The translations under genes were made by a program, and so were the position numbers. Source: Kribbella rubisoli (GTDB taxonomy: Bacteria; Actinomycetota; Actinomycetes; Propionibacteriales; Kribbellaceae). Taken from it: a stretch of 64,000 nt of DNA. Position 1 is the first letter of the stretch, and each line of letters starts with the position of its first letter. Shown in pieces: positions 17,610 through 27,153 of this stretch. Under the pieces are notes generated by a model, which searched no databases, was not told the origin of the DNA, and worked only from the letters and a program-made list of their open reading frames with translations. The stretch is from the NCBI RefSeq assembly GCF_004217145.1, contig NZ_SHKR01000011.1, forward strand, positions 1,860,001-1,924,000, read 5' to 3'.

Positions 17610-18761
17610 ATGCGAGCACATGCTGAGCGGTTGGACGGGCTGGGTACGACGATCTTCGCCGAGATGTCCGCGCTCGCGGTGGCGACCGGGTCGGTCAACC
17701 TCGGCCAGGGCTTCCCGGACCGTGACGGGCCGGACTCGTTGCTCGAGGACGCGATCGCGGCGATCCGCGCGGGCGCGAACCAGTACCCGCCGGCTCGCGG
17801 CGTACCCGCGCTGCGGCAGGCGATCGCGGATCATCAGAAGCGTTTCTACGACCTCGCGTACGACCCGGACACGCAGGTCCTGGTCACCACCGGCGCCACC
17901 GAGGCGGTCGCGGCGGCGCTGCTCGCGTTCGTAGAGCCGGGCGACGAGGTGATCGCCCTCGAGCCGTACTACGACTCGTACGCGGCCGGCATCGCCTTCG
18001 CGGGCGGACACCGTGTGCCGGTGACGTTGCGCGCACCGTCGTACCGGCTGGATCTGGACGAGCTGCGGGCCGCGGTGACGCCGCGGACGAAGGTCCTGCT
18101 GATCAACTCCCCGCACAACCCGACCGGCACTGTGCTGACCGACGACGAGCTCCGGGGCATCAGCTCGCTGGCGGTCGAGCACGACCTTGTCGTCATCACC
18201 GACGAGGTCTACGAACACCTGGTGTACGACGGCCACCAGCACCGGCCGCTCGCGTCGTACGACGGCATGGCGGACCGCACCGTATCGATCAGCAGCGCCG
18301 GCAAGACCTTCGCCGTCACCGGCTGGAAGATCGGGTGGGTGACCGGCTCTCCGGAGATAGTCACCGCCGTCACGACCGCCAAGCAGTTCCTCACCTTCAC
18401 CTCCGGCGCCCCGTTCCAGCCCGCCGTCGCCAATGCGCTTGCCCTAGGCAACGACTACTTCGACGCCCTCCGCGCCGACCTCCAGTCCCGCCGCGACCTC
18501 CTCGCCGACGGCCTCGCCGACCTCGGCTTCGAGGTCCACCGCCCCGCCGGCACCTACTTCATCACCACCGACATCCGCCCCCTCGGCCACACCGACGGCA
18601 TCACCTTCTGCCGCATGCTCCCCGAGAAAACCGGCGTAGTAGCCATCCCCCACCAAGTCTTCTACGACAACCCCACCCCCGGCCGCCCCCTGGTCCGCTG
18701 GGCCTTCTGCAAACAACCCGAAGTCCTCCAAGAAGCCCTCAACCGCCTACAGAAACTCTGA
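17610..18761 (+). CDS. Class I/II PLP-dependent aminotransferase, DapC-like
   Basis: 383 aa, the length of actinobacterial N-succinyldiaminopimelate/methionine aminotransferases (DapC, Rv0858c type). The PLP lysine is in SSAGKTFAVTGWKIGW (about residue 230), the Asn/Asp contacts in NSPHNPTGT (about 167) and ITDEVYEHL (about 197), and the C-terminal Arg in LVRWAFCK. The fold I signature NLGQGFPD is at about residue 30. The role could be lysine biosynthesis or aromatic/methionine transamination. The gene follows MarR by 3 nt. The last about 280 nt use C-ending codons almost exclusively, unlike the first half. A hairpin 18766-18791 follows the stop. Confidence 0.85.
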   Translation: MRAHAERLDGLGTTIFAEMSALAVATGSVNLGQGFPDRDGPDSLLEDAIAAIRAGANQYPPARGVPALRQAIADHQKRFYDLAYDPDTQVLVTTGATEAVAAALLAFVEPGDEVIALEPYYDSYAAGIAFAGGHRVPVTLRAPSYRLDLDELRAAVTPRTKVLLINSPHNPTGTVLTDDELRGISSLAVEHDLVVITDEVYEHLVYDGHQHRPLASYDGMADRTVSISSAGKTFAVTGWKIGWVTGSPEIVTAVTTAKQFLTFTSGAPFQPAVANALALGNDYFDALRADLQSRRDLLADGLADLGFEVHRPAGTYFITTDIRPLGHTDGITFCRMLPEKTGVVAIPHQVFYDNPTPGRPLVRWAFCKQPEVLQEALNRLQKL

Positions 18762-18765
18762 GCCC

Positions 18766-18791
18766 TGACTGTGGATGGGCCACGACAGTCA
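18766..18791 (+). terminator. Possible terminator hairpin after the aminotransferase gene
   Basis: TGACTGT (18766-18772) pairs with ACAGTCA (18785-18791), with a partial inner GG/CC pairing. It begins 4 nt after the aminotransferase stop. There is no T tract, so confidence is moderate. Confidence 0.4.
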
Positions 18792-18891
18792 GACCGACGA
18801 TGTGCCATAATCGGATCAGCTCACCAGGTGCTGCTTGGAGAGAAGTGAGGCTGGGATTCCCACCGGATGATGGGGCCCAGCTTTCGCGTTT

Positions 18892-19493
18892 CTAGCGGAC
18901 CGGCAAGTGATGGACGGCAACCGTCTCGGACAGGGCGAGCAGCCATCTTGGCTCGCCCAGGTTGGCCGCCGTCACCGCCCCGGCAACCGCATCCGGAAGC
19001 CAGAGCATCGGTTCCTGGAGCGGACGTGCGAAGCCGACGGTGGTTGTGCGCGACAACAACCCCTTGTCCCGAGCGCTGTCGACCAGGCTCAGGTCCCGCT
19101 TGTCCTGTGCCGAGGCTCGCGACTCCAGCCAAACCTGGCCAACTCCCAGCTGATCCAGTTCGTAGAACAGGTATTCCAGGCCGCATCGCCGCGCCCGCTC
19201 CTGCTTCTGTCTGTGAACCGGACTGCCGACCACAACAATCGCCACGAGACCGAGGCCCGCGACAGTTTCGGCGATTACATCCTCCGCTTGGCCGACTCCG
19301 CGACCCAGTGCAGACGCACAACCCTTCGCTGCGTCAGCATCCGGCGCTCCGCTCTGAGACTCGCGACCGCGGCATCGTCGGTGACGACCGCGGCGAGCGT
19401 GTAGGTCCCCGGATGCTGATCGTTGCCGACTATGACGGACTCGTCGATCCAGGCACTCAGGGTGGACTCTGAGGTGGATGAACTGGGCACCAC
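18892..19493 (-). pseudogene. Frameshifted gene of a DUF3800-like unknown protein
   Basis: Two frames on the minus strand together make one about 200-aa protein. The first (from GTG 19493, SD GGAAGAA) reads SAWIDESVI..GTYTLAAVV..RLHWVAESAKR and stops at 19275. The second continues with EDVIAETVAGLGLVAIVVVG, then VHRQKQERARRCGLEYLFYEL, LESRASAQDKRDL, and ends EPMLWLPDAVAGAV plus about 30 residues at 18892. Restoring one G in the CGGAGG at about 19285 rejoins them. The DE near the start, the KQERARR helix and the Asp/Glu sites resemble DUF3800-type nuclease-fold proteins; that assignment is tentative. It may be a true pseudogene or a sequencing error. Confidence 0.7.
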
Positions 19494-19578
19494 CGGATTC
19501 TTCCGGAAATGCAAGGCTGACCGCAGTCGTCATCCACAGGTGTCGTGGGGCATTGCGGGGCAGGGCGGGGCAGATTGG

Positions 19579-19929
19579 TCAGGGGAGGAATTTTGAGAGG
19601 GTTTCGGGGTCTCGGGCTATGGCGGTGGTGTTGTCGGCGGCGGTGATTATGGGGCGTTGGATGAGGATGGGGTGGGTGGTCATCGCCTCGATCCAGGTGG
19701 TGCGGTGGGAGGCGTCTCGGGGGACTGTGCGGAGCGGTTCGGCCTCGGGTTCGTTGGGGCGGATGAGGTCCCAGGGTTCTAGGTTGAGGCGGGCCAGGAG
19801 CTCGGTGAGTTCCTGGGCGGTGGGTGGGTCGTCGAGGTAGCGGCGGACGGTGTAGGGGATGCCGGCCTCGTCGAAGGCCGCGGTGGCTGCTCGGCATTTG
19901 GAGCAGGCGGGGTTGATCCAGATCTCCAC
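19579..19929 (-). CDS. ArsC/Spx-family reductase-like protein
   Basis: 116 aa with a thioredoxin-like fold. The N-terminus VEIWINPACSKCRAATAAFDEAG carries a CxxC (residues 9-12); ArsC proteins usually have a single Cys there. The family motifs VRRYLDDPPTAQELTELLARLN and, later, HPILIQRPII (the RP preceding a cis-proline loop) are present. It is probably a glutaredoxin- or mycothiol-linked reductase; arsenate activity is not assured, since no ars genes are near. The GTG start shares one base with the stop of the upstream membrane-protein gene (TAGTG), so they are coupled. The whole gene is C-rich on the coding strand. Confidence 0.8.
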   Translation of the reverse strand: MEIWINPACSKCRAATAAFDEAGIPYTVRRYLDDPPTAQELTELLARLNLEPWDLIRPNEPEAEPLRTVPRDASHRTTWIEAMTTHPILIQRPIITAADNTTAIARDPETLSKFLP

Positions 19930-20393
19930 TAGGGCCTCCCGAACCAGAGTTTGGTGGGGCGTTGGAGCATCAGGATCAGGAGGGTTACGTGGATCGCGAG
20001 GCCGAGGATGCTGGCGGGTAGGGCCATCACGCCGGCGGCGATGCCCATGGCCGCGACTGCGATCAGCATGTAGCGCGACCAGCGGCGTCGTTTGCGGAGG
20101 TAGAGGGCGGGGACCAGGTAGATGAACGCGCAGATCATCGCCGCCGCGACCGCAACCGGTGCGTTGCCGCGGGAGCCGGTCAGTACTTCGGAGATCTGGT
20201 CGCCGGCCGAGGTGAGCGTGAGGATCGCGAGCAGCAGGCACATCACGCCGAGACCGATCGCGATCACCGAGGCGATCGTGACCTGCTTGGGCGGAGTCAG
20301 CTGATAGCCGTACGTGTCCGGAGCCGCACCGAACAGACCGCTGTACGGTCCTGGTCGCTCCTCGCCCGGCAGGTTGCCGCGCTGCTCACTCAT
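19929..20393 (-). CDS. Hypothetical membrane protein with about four TM segments
   Basis: 154 aa from ATG 20393. A short polar N-terminus (SEQRGNLPGEERPGPYSGLFG) is followed by hydrophobic segments at about residues 40-60, 77-97, 108-125 and 125-145, separated by a basic loop LRKRRRWSRY. I do not recognise a named family; it resembles the many small four-helix actinobacterial membrane proteins. Its stop overlaps the start of the ArsC-like gene by one base, suggesting a two-gene operon. Confidence 0.72.
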   Translation of the reverse strand: MSEQRGNLPGEERPGPYSGLFGAAPDTYGYQLTPPKQVTIASVIAIGLGVMCLLLAILTLTSAGDQISEVLTGSRGNAPVAVAAAMICAFIYLVPALYLRKRRRWSRYMLIAVAAMGIAAGVMALPASILGLAIHVTLLILMLQRPTKLWFGRP

Positions 20394-20439
20394 TCGTTCC
20401 GATGTTCCTTCCACCTGCCCCCTCCCCGATCCTGCCAGA

Positions 20440-21024
20440 TCACCCAAGCCGCACCACGGCAACATCGAGATGGGAGAAGCCCAGGTACGGCGTGACGTCC
20501 GCGTACGGCAGGTCACACAGGAAGTGCACCGTCGTACCCGTCGTCCCGTCGGAGGCGACCGGCTCGAGGCCAGTCACTGGAATGCCGTGCTCGTAACGCT
20601 GCGTCCACGACCCGTTCGTACGGCGGTTGGTGTGGATCAGCCAGTCGCTGAGCGCGGCGACAACGGACATCCCGCGCCGCGGATGGCCATCCGGTAGCGA
20701 CGGGGCGGCAGGGTCGTCGAAGAACCGGAGGTCCTTCGTCGCCATGACCGGCTTCTTCACCACGTTCCCGTGGTCGTCGACGCGCGTGTCGGTCCCGCGC
20801 CCGTTGTCGGCGATCGAGATCGAGCCGTCCTCGTGCAGCGTGACGGTGCACTGGCCGCGCTGCCCGGCGGACTCAGCCTCGTCGTCGGCGTAGGCGAGCA
20901 CCTCGAGCACCAGATGCAGTACGCCGCCAGGCGCGTACCGCTCGACGTCAGCGCGGATGGCGCCCAGATGATCCCGGTCGACGGAGGCTGCCCAGTCGTG
21001 CGTGGTGTTCACCCAGTGCGTCAC
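20440..21024 (-). CDS. GyrB-like GHKL ATPase-domain protein
   Basis: 194 aa, only the ATPase N-domain of a GyrB-type protein. Recognisable blocks are HLVLEVLAYADDEAE (GyrB: EVVDNSIDEA), IADNGRGTDTR (DNGRG), RRGMSVVAALSDWL (the lid and GxSVVNALS) and TTGTTVHF. The Asn that holds Mg-ATP in GyrB is replaced by Tyr (residue about 46), so ATP binding may be impaired. There is no transducer, TOPRIM or tail domain. The function is unknown; it may be a standalone regulator. It is divergent from the DHFR-like gene with 60 bp between starts. Confidence 0.75.
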   Translation of the reverse strand: MTHWVNTTHDWAASVDRDHLGAIRADVERYAPGGVLHLVLEVLAYADDEAESAGQRGQCTVTLHEDGSISIADNGRGTDTRVDDHGNVVKKPVMATKDLRFFDDPAAPSLPDGHPRRGMSVVAALSDWLIHTNRRTNGSWTQRYEHGIPVTGLEPVASDGTTGTTVHFLCDLPYADVTPYLGFSHLDVAVVRLG

Positions 21025-21084
21025 TTTCCGATTCCTTTCGCGTGCCCGGCTGGTCTAAAGAGTAAAGACCCGAAAGGAAGAGAT

Positions 21085-21642
21085 ATGCGCAAGATCATCG
21101 CCTCGGCACTGGTGACGCTCGACGGGGTCGCCGAGGATCCAGGCGGCTACAGCGGTACGTCGTACGGCGGATGGGCATTGCCGTACTTCGGGGAGGAGTC
21201 CGTGCGGCTGTCGATCGAGAAGCTCGCGGGATGCGACTACTTCCTCTGCGGACGTCGTACCTATGAGATGTTCGCGGCCGCGTGGGGCAACGCCGAGGGA
21301 CCGTACGCCGACCGGCTGCGGAGCCTGCCGAAGTTGGTTGCCTCCAGCACCCTCAAGGGCGACCTGACCTGGAATGCCACGCTCCTCGAAGGCGATGCGA
21401 TCGCCGCCCTGAAGCAGCTCAAGGAGCAGGACGGCGGCGACATCATCATGTACGGCAACCCGACCCTGTTCCGCAGCCTGCTCGAGAACGACCTGGTCGA
21501 CGAGCTCGACCTCATGGTGCACCCGGTCCTGCTCGGGACGGGTTCGAAGCTGTTCGTGGACGGCACGCCGACCACGAAGCTCACGCTCGACAGCCACACC
21601 GCGTTGGACAACGGCGTGACGATCCTGACCTACCGGACATGA
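21085..21642 (+). CDS. Dihydrofolate reductase family protein (RibD C-terminal fold)
   Basis: 185 aa with a good SD (AAAGGAAG, 5 nt). The N-terminus MRKIIASALVTLDGVAEDPGG and the CGRRTYEMFAAAW block are typical of the YyaP/YwjB group with the RibD_C fold. LFRSLLENDLVDELDLMVHPVLLGTGSKLF is the standard C-terminal signature of these NADPH-dependent reductases. They are not true DHFRs; the substrate is unknown. A strong bidirectional terminator immediately follows the stop. Confidence 0.86.
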   Translation: MRKIIASALVTLDGVAEDPGGYSGTSYGGWALPYFGEESVRLSIEKLAGCDYFLCGRRTYEMFAAAWGNAEGPYADRLRSLPKLVASSTLKGDLTWNATLLEGDAIAALKQLKEQDGGDIIMYGNPTLFRSLLENDLVDELDLMVHPVLLGTGSKLFVDGTPTTKLTLDSHTALDNGVTILTYRT

Positions 21643-21679
21643 GAAACGGGGCCCGGTCATGAAGACCGGGCCCCGTTTC
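21643..21679. terminator. Bidirectional intrinsic terminator
   Basis: A perfect 16-bp stem (21643-21658 with 21664-21679), loop ATGAA, GC-rich core flanked by GAAAC/GTTTC. It sits between the stops of the convergent DHFR-like and clpB genes and can serve both. Confidence 0.88.
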
Positions 21680-21681
21680 CG

Positions 21682-24258
21682 TCAGGACACCTCGAGGGCG
21701 TCCTTGGCTTCGTTGAGCGTGACCTTGACGGTCTCGCCGTCGCGAATCGAGCCGTCGAGCAAGCCGCGAGCCAGCTCGTCACCGATCGCGGACTGGACCA
21801 GCCGGCGCAGCGGGCGAGCGCCGTACACCGGGTCGTACCCGGTCATCGCCAGCCACTCCATCGCGCCGTCGTCCACCTCGAGCGTGATCCGCCGGTCGAC
21901 CAGCCGCCGCTGCAGCGCGGCGATCTGCAGGGCCACGATCTTCGTCAGCTCCTCGCTGCCGAGCGCGTCGAACAGCACGATCTCGTCCAGCCGGTTGATG
22001 AACTCCGGCTTGAACGACTGCCGCACGACCGCCATCACCTGGTCCCGCTTGGCCTTGTCGTCCAGCGACATATCGGCCAGGTACGCCGAACCCAGGTTGC
22101 TGGTGAGGATCAGGATCACGTTGCGGAAGTCGACAGTACGACCCTGGCCGTCGGTCAGCCGACCGTCGTCCAGCACCTGCAGCAGGATGTCGAAGACCTC
22201 AGGGTGCGCCTTCTCGACCTCGTCCAGCAGGATCACCGAGTACGGACGCCGCCGCACTGCCTCGGTGAGCTGGCCGCCCTCTTCGTACCCGACATAGCCG
22301 GGCGGGGCGCCGACCAGCCGCGCGACGCTGTGCTTCTCGCCGTACTCCGACATGTCGATCCGGACCATCGCCCGCTCGTCGTCGAACAGGAAGTCCGCAA
22401 GCGCCTTCGCCAGCTCGGTCTTACCAACACCGGTCGGCCCGAGGAACAGGAACGAACCAGTCGGCCGGTCCGGGTCGGAGATGCCGGCCCGCGCCCGCCG
22501 TACGGCGTCGCTGACGGCCTTGACCGCCTCGCGCTGACCGATCAGCCGGTGACCAAGCTCGTCCTCCATCCGGAGCAACTTGCCGGTCTCGCCCTCGAGC
22601 AGCCGCCCGGTCGGGATCCCGGTCCACATCGCGATCACCTCTGCGATCTCGGTCGGACCGACCTCCTCGTTGACCATGGCCTCGGGGCCCTCGACGACCT
22701 CGTCCTCCTCGGACGCCTTCTCCAGCTCCTTGGTGAGCTCGGGAATCTCGCCGTACAGGATCCGGGCCGCGGTCTCCAGGTCGCCGTCGCGCTGGGCGCG
22801 CTCGGCCTGGCCGCGCAGCTCGTCGATGCGCTCCTTGACCTCACCGACCCGGTTCAGGCCGGACTTCTCGCGGTCCCAGCGGGCTTCGAGGGCTCGCAGC
22901 TCCTCCTCGCGGTCGGCGAGGTCGGCGCGCAGCCGCTCCAGCCGCTCCTGCGACGACGGGTCCGCCTCGCGGGACAGCGCGAGCTCCTCCATCTTCAGCC
23001 GGTCGACGGTACGACGGAGCGAGTCGATCTCGACCGGGGAGGAGTCGATCTCCATCCGCAGCCGGGACGCGGCCTCGTCGACCAGGTCGATCGCCTTATC
23101 GGGAAGCTGGCGGCCAGAGATGTAGCGATGCGACAACGTGGCCGCGGCAACCAATGCCGAGTCGGAGATGGCGACCTTGTGGTGCGCCTCGTACCGCTCC
23201 TTCAGACCGCGCAGGATCGCGATCGAGTCCTCGACCGACGGCTCGCCCACGAACACCTGCTGGAAGCGACGCTCCAGCGCCGGGTCCTTCTCGATCCGCG
23301 TCCGGTACTCGTCCAGCGTCGTGGCACCGATCATCCGGAGCTCACCGCGGGCCAGCATCGGCTTCAGCATGTTGCCGGCGTCCATCGCGCCCTCGCCGGA
23401 TGCACCGGCGCCGACGACGGTGTGCAGCTCGTCGATGAACGTGATGACCTGACCGTCAGACTCCTTGATCTCGGTCAGCACCGCCTTCAAGCGCTCCTCG
23501 AACTCACCGCGGTACTTCGCACCGGCGACCATCGCACCGAGGTCCAGGCTGATCAGCCGGCGGCCACGCAGCGACTCGGGCACATCACCGGCCACGATCC
23601 GCTGGGCCAGCCCCTCGACGACGGCGGTCTTGCCGACACCGGGCTCACCGATCAACACAGGGTTGTTCTTGGTACGACGGGACAGCACCTGGACCACACG
23701 CCGGATCTCGGAGTCACGGCCGATCACCGGGTCGAGCTTGCCTTCCCTGGCCCGCTCGGTCAGGTCGACGCCGTACTTCTCCAAGGTCTTGGTGGTGCCT
23801 TCAGCCTCCGGGGAGGTGATCCGGCGGTTGCCCCGCATCTGGTCGAACGCCTGCAACAGCGCGTCCGCAGTCACGCCGAGCGCGGTCTGGGCCGCACCCT
23901 CGACGGTCGCGAGCGCGATCAACAGGTGCTCGGTGGAGACGTACTCGTCCCCGAGCCCGAGGGCCCGCTGCTCTGCCTGGTTCAGCACGTCGCCGGTCTT
24001 CGGCGACAGGCTCGGCGCCTGCACGCTGCCACCGCTCGCCTTCGGGAGCCGGCTCAGCTGCGCGGCGGTCTTCTGGCGCACGACGTCGATGTCGCCGCCG
24101 GCTGCCTCGAGCAGACCGATCGTCGTCCCCTCAGGCTGCGCGAGCAGCGCGGAGAGCAGGTGAATCGGTTCCACGGTCGGGTTGCCCGCCGCGGAGGTCT
24201 GACGGATCGCGACCGACAGGGTTTCCCGGGCCAGCGTCGTCAACCGCTGAACGTCCAT
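21682..24258 (-). CDS. clpB: ATP-dependent chaperone ClpB
   Basis: 858 aa, the expected length. The N-domain (1-145) has two Clp repeats ([19 protein letters not shown]). AAA-1 carries Walker A GEPGVGKT (about 203), then the coiled-coil M domain (about 395-530, [16 protein letters not shown]), and AAA-2 has Walker A GPTGVGKT (about 608). The pore loop [13 protein letters not shown] is intact. It disaggregates proteins together with DnaK, DnaJ and GrpE, encoded 5 kb away. A HAIR operator (24315-24335) lies 57 nt upstream, placing it in the HspR regulon. Confidence 0.97.
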   Translation of the reverse strand: MDVQRLTTLARETLSVAIRQTSAAGNPTVEPIHLLSALLAQPEGTTIGLLEAAGGDIDVVRQKTAAQLSRLPKASGGSVQAPSLSPKTGDVLNQAEQRALGLGDEYVSTEHLLIALATVEGAAQTALGVTADALLQAFDQMRGNRRITSPEAEGTTKTLEKYGVDLTERAREGKLDPVIGRDSEIRRVVQVLSRRTKNNPVLIGEPGVGKTAVVEGLAQRIVAGDVPESLRGRRLISLDLGAMVAGAKYRGEFEERLKAVLTEIKESDGQVITFIDELHTVVGAGASGEGAMDAGNMLKPMLARGELRMIGATTLDEYRTRIEKDPALERRFQQVFVGEPSVEDSIAILRGLKERYEAHHKVAISDSALVAAATLSHRYISGRQLPDKAIDLVDEAASRLRMEIDSSPVEIDSLRRTVDRLKMEELALSREADPSSQERLERLRADLADREEELRALEARWDREKSGLNRVGEVKERIDELRGQAERAQRDGDLETAARILYGEIPELTKELEKASEEDEVVEGPEAMVNEEVGPTEIAEVIAMWTGIPTGRLLEGETGKLLRMEDELGHRLIGQREAVKAVSDAVRRARAGISDPDRPTGSFLFLGPTGVGKTELAKALADFLFDDERAMVRIDMSEYGEKHSVARLVGAPPGYVGYEEGGQLTEAVRRRPYSVILLDEVEKAHPEVFDILLQVLDDGRLTDGQGRTVDFRNVILILTSNLGSAYLADMSLDDKAKRDQVMAVVRQSFKPEFINRLDEIVLFDALGSEELTKIVALQIAALQRRLVDRRITLEVDDGAMEWLAMTGYDPVYGARPLRRLVQSAIGDELARGLLDGSIRDGETVKVTLNEAKDALEVS

Positions 24259-24314
24259 CTATTTCCAGCCTTTCAGCTCAACTAACAGGTCTCACCAGAC
24301 ACAACCTATCGAAA

Positions 24315-24335
24315 CTTGAGTCCATTCCACTCAAC
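24315..24335. promoter_or_regulatory. HAIR operator (HspR site) upstream of clpB
   Basis: CTTGAGT (24315-24321), 7-nt spacer, ACTCAAC (24329-24335): one mismatch from the known HAIR consensus CTTGAGT-N7-ACTCAAG bound by HspR. The same motif occurs twice before dnaK. The rest of 24259-24408 shows nothing else recognisable. Confidence 0.93.
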
Positions 24336-24408
24336 TCTGGAAAAATCCCAGGGATGAGTCAGGGGCGGCACCACCAGGCGCCACCCCTCGATCACAGACA
24401 GTTGACGG

Positions 24409-25080
24409 CTAACGGCGGCCCGCGGACACCAGGCCGGCCTCGTAGGCCAGGATCACCGCCTGCACCCGGTCCCGCAGGTTGCACTTGGCCAGGATCCGGC
24501 TGACGTGGGTCTTCACCGTGTGCTCGGTCAGCTGCAGCTCGTCGGCCACCTCGGCATTCGAGTTGCCCTTGGCAACGAGTTCCAGGACCTCCCGCTCCCG
24601 GGCAGTGAGCACGTCCAGGGTGGCCGCGACCGCAGGCGCCGGACCGCTGTCGGCGAACCGGTCGATCAGCCTCCGGGTCACCGGCGGTGCGAGCAGCGCG
24701 TCGCCGCCGGCGATCACCCGGACCGCGTTGATCAGCTCGTCCCGCGACGACCGCTTCAGCAGGAACCCGCTGGCCCCGGCGCGCAGCGCGTCGTACACGT
24801 ACTCGTCCAGGTCGAACGTGGTCAGGATCAGCACCCGCGGCCCGCCCGCCAGCCGCCGGGTCGCCTCGATCCCGTCCATCACCGGCATCCGGACATCCAT
24901 CAGCACGACGGCCAGGTCCAGGATCGCGGCCGCCTGCCGGACCGCGTCCGCGCCGTCGACGGCCTGCGCGACCACCTCGATATCCGGCTGGCCGTCCAGG
25001 ATCATCGCGATCCCGTCCCGGACCAGGTCCTGGTCGTCGACCACCATCACCTTGATCGGCCGGTCCGGCAGCTCCGTCAC
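24409..25080 (-). CDS. NarL/FixJ family response regulator
   Basis: 223 aa. The receiver domain (8-125) shows the acidic pair VVDDQD, the phosphoacceptor Asp in VVLMDVRMP (about 60) and Lys in FLLKRSS (about 110). The C-terminal LuxR-type HTH (about 155-215) has LTAREREVLELVAKGNSNAEVADELQLTEHTVKTHVSRIL in parts. The start is GTG 25080, overlapping the stop of the sensor kinase gene by 4 nt (GTGA), so both proteins are made from one mRNA. The stimulus is unknown. Confidence 0.93.
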   Translation of the reverse strand: MTELPDRPIKVMVVDDQDLVRDGIAMILDGQPDIEVVAQAVDGADAVRQAAAILDLAVVLMDVRMPVMDGIEATRRLAGGPRVLILTTFDLDEYVYDALRAGASGFLLKRSSRDELINAVRVIAGGDALLAPPVTRRLIDRFADSGPAPAVAATLDVLTAREREVLELVAKGNSNAEVADELQLTEHTVKTHVSRILAKCNLRDRVQAVILAYEAGLVSAGRR

Positions 25081-26984
25081 CGGTTGCCCCCTACCGGGAA
25101 CCACGCGGCGACCGTCGTACCGGCTCCCGGCGTACTGCGGATGTCCAGCGTGCCGCCCTCGATCCGGACCCGCTCGCGCATCCCGGCCAGCCCGTGCCGC
25201 CCGCCGTGCGCGGCCACCGCCAGGTCGAACCCGCTCCCGTCGTCGGTCACCTCGACCCGCACCCCCGTCTCCTCGATCTGGACCAGAACCTGGGCGGCCG
25301 AGGCCTTCGCGTGCCGGACCACGTTGGTCAGTGCCTCCTGCACCAACCGGTACGCCGCCAGTTGCTGCCCCTCCGGTGGACCGTCGGGGTCGCCCGTCAC
25401 GTCGAGTGCGATCGGCAGGTGACCGTCCGACACATCTGTGACCAACTGTGACAGATCCCCAAGGCCAGGCTGCGGCGCCAGTTGCGGGTCCGGGATGCCT
25501 TCCTCGTCGCGCAGCGCGGACAGCAGCCGGTCCAGCTCGCTCAACGCCCGCCGCCCGGCATCCCCGATCCGCTGGAACCCGGCCAGTACGTCGGCCTCCC
25601 CGCGACGGATCAGGTCCGGTCCGGTCTCGGCCTGGATCACCATCAGGTTGACCGCGTGCGCGACCACGTCGTGCAGATCCCGCGCGATGAACGACCGCTC
25701 GGTCAGCACGACCTGCTCGGCCTCGCGCTCGACGGCCACCCGCTCGAGCTCGGCCTCCCGCCGGGCCGACTCGCGGTTCCGCCGGTACAGCCGGACCGCG
25801 ATCCCCGCGCACAACGGCACGAGCAGGATCAGCGACCAGGTCAGCGGCCACTGCCGGTCGACCATCTCCTCGTAGATGCTGTTCCGCGTCCGCTGGGTGT
25901 CGCTGTCCCAGAAGAAGTCCTGGTGCCCGACCTTCGGGAAGATCAGGATCAGCTGCGGGTACCTGATCAGCTCAGCGATCGTGGGCAACGCGGCCAGCAC
26001 CAGCACTGCCCCCGGGATGCTCCACGCCAGCGAGCGCGGCGCCGTACCGAGGGAGAACAAGGCGATCGCGAGCGCGAACAGCAGCGTCCAGACCTCGTTC
26101 GTCTGCCAGTACGAGATCAGCGACGCGATCCCGAGTACGGCGACCGGGACGACCGGCCAGCGCCGGCGGACCACCAGCGTCAACGGCGCGAAGGCGATCG
26201 CCCACGGCATCCAGCCCGGCGCCGTCCACCAGTTGCCGTTCTTCTCCTGGTCCCACCACAACTCGATCAGCACCGGCGAGGTCAGCGCGACCGCGAGCAG
26301 TACCTGGACCGGCCATACCTCGGTCCGGGGACGGGCGGCCGCCTGCAGGTCCTCGGTCCACTGCCCGGCGGAACGGCGTACCGGGACGACCCCGCGGCGA
26401 CGCCGGACCAGCAGGGCCGCGGCCGCAGCGAGTACGACGAGGGCCGAGATCCACCACGCCCAGTGGTGGGCCGCGACCCGGTCCCAGGACGACTGGGTGA
26501 TGCCGCGCAGGGTGCCGCCGCCGTAGTCGTCCTGGTAATGCCGGAAGACATCCGGGTAGACGCGGTACACGAAGGCGCCGCGGTCCAGGTCGACGAGGAC
26601 AGGCAGGCCGGCGACCAGCACTGTGAGGATCAGGCCGGTACCGGTGCCCCAGCGGTTCGGCAGGTACCAGACCGCGAGCAGGGCGCCGATCAGCATCGGC
26701 CAGGCGACGCTGGCCGCCAGCAACGACATGCCATACGCGCCGACCATCAGCCCAGCGAGCGCCAGCGCCGGGTCGAGCCTCCGGATCGCTATGAACAACG
26801 GGGTCCAGGCGACCAGGACGACCAGCCAGCGCGGACCGTGCGCCCAGTAGTCGGCGCGCTGGACGACCCAGAACTGGACCGCCGCAGTGGCCAGCAGGGC
26901 CAGGACGACGTCGGGCCAGGCGATCCGCGCTTCGGTCGCCGGCAGCCTGAACCAGGTGGACGGCCACCGCCGGAGTTGTTGCAT
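25077..26984 (-). CDS. Membrane sensor histidine kinase, HisKA_3 type
   Basis: About 635 aa. The first 385 residues hold around ten hydrophobic segments with two loops, a large multi-pass input domain. The dimerisation helix has the phospho-His in SFIARDLHDVVAHAVNLM (about 430), followed by a HATPase_c domain with N box VQEALTNVVRHAKAS, G1 DDGSGFD and G2 HGLAGMRERV. This is the DesK/NarX-like architecture. The partner is the NarL-type regulator overlapping it. ATG 26984 is my preferred start; an in-frame start 19 codons upstream is possible. Confidence 0.9.
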   Translation of the reverse strand: MQQLRRWPSTWFRLPATEARIAWPDVVLALLATAAVQFWVVQRADYWAHGPRWLVVLVAWTPLFIAIRRLDPALALAGLMVGAYGMSLLAASVAWPMLIGALLAVWYLPNRWGTGTGLILTVLVAGLPVLVDLDRGAFVYRVYPDVFRHYQDDYGGGTLRGITQSSWDRVAAHHWAWWISALVVLAAAAALLVRRRRGVVPVRRSAGQWTEDLQAAARPRTEVWPVQVLLAVALTSPVLIELWWDQEKNGNWWTAPGWMPWAIAFAPLTLVVRRRWPVVPVAVLGIASLISYWQTNEVWTLLFALAIALFSLGTAPRSLAWSIPGAVLVLAALPTIAELIRYPQLILIFPKVGHQDFFWDSDTQRTRNSIYEEMVDRQWPLTWSLILLVPLCAGIAVRLYRRNRESARREAELERVAVEREAEQVVLTERSFIARDLHDVVAHAVNLMVIQAETGPDLIRRGEADVLAGFQRIGDAGRRALSELDRLLSALRDEEGIPDPQLAPQPGLGDLSQLVTDVSDGHLPIALDVTGDPDGPPEGQQLAAYRLVQEALTNVVRHAKASAAQVLVQIEETGVRVEVTDDGSGFDLAVAAHGGRHGLAGMRERVRIEGGTLDIRSTPGAGTTVAAWFPVGGNR

Positions 26985-27153
26985 CACCACCCCATTGTGG
27001 AACCCGGTCGCCCCGCCTGCCGTCACTCCCAGGAGTGACACGGGGTCATTCCTGAGTGCAACGCCGGCGGCTCCGGCCTCGCCCGTAGCGGCGACCCAGG
27101 TTGGCTCTCAGCGGCGATGTGCCGGACCGGTGGCCGCCGGGATCGTCGAGGAC

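Noticed and set aside
19579..20393. Arsenic resistance operon
   Set aside because: The ArsC-like protein is paired with an unrelated small membrane protein; no arsR, arsB or acr3 is nearby.
22204..24285. Long plus-strand open frame antisense to clpB
   Set aside because: It is a mirror of ClpB codon bias, rich in Arg, Asp and Leu with no recognisable domain. Similar long antisense frames lie across dnaJ, dnaK, hutU and the beta-helix glycosidase and are rejected for the same reason.
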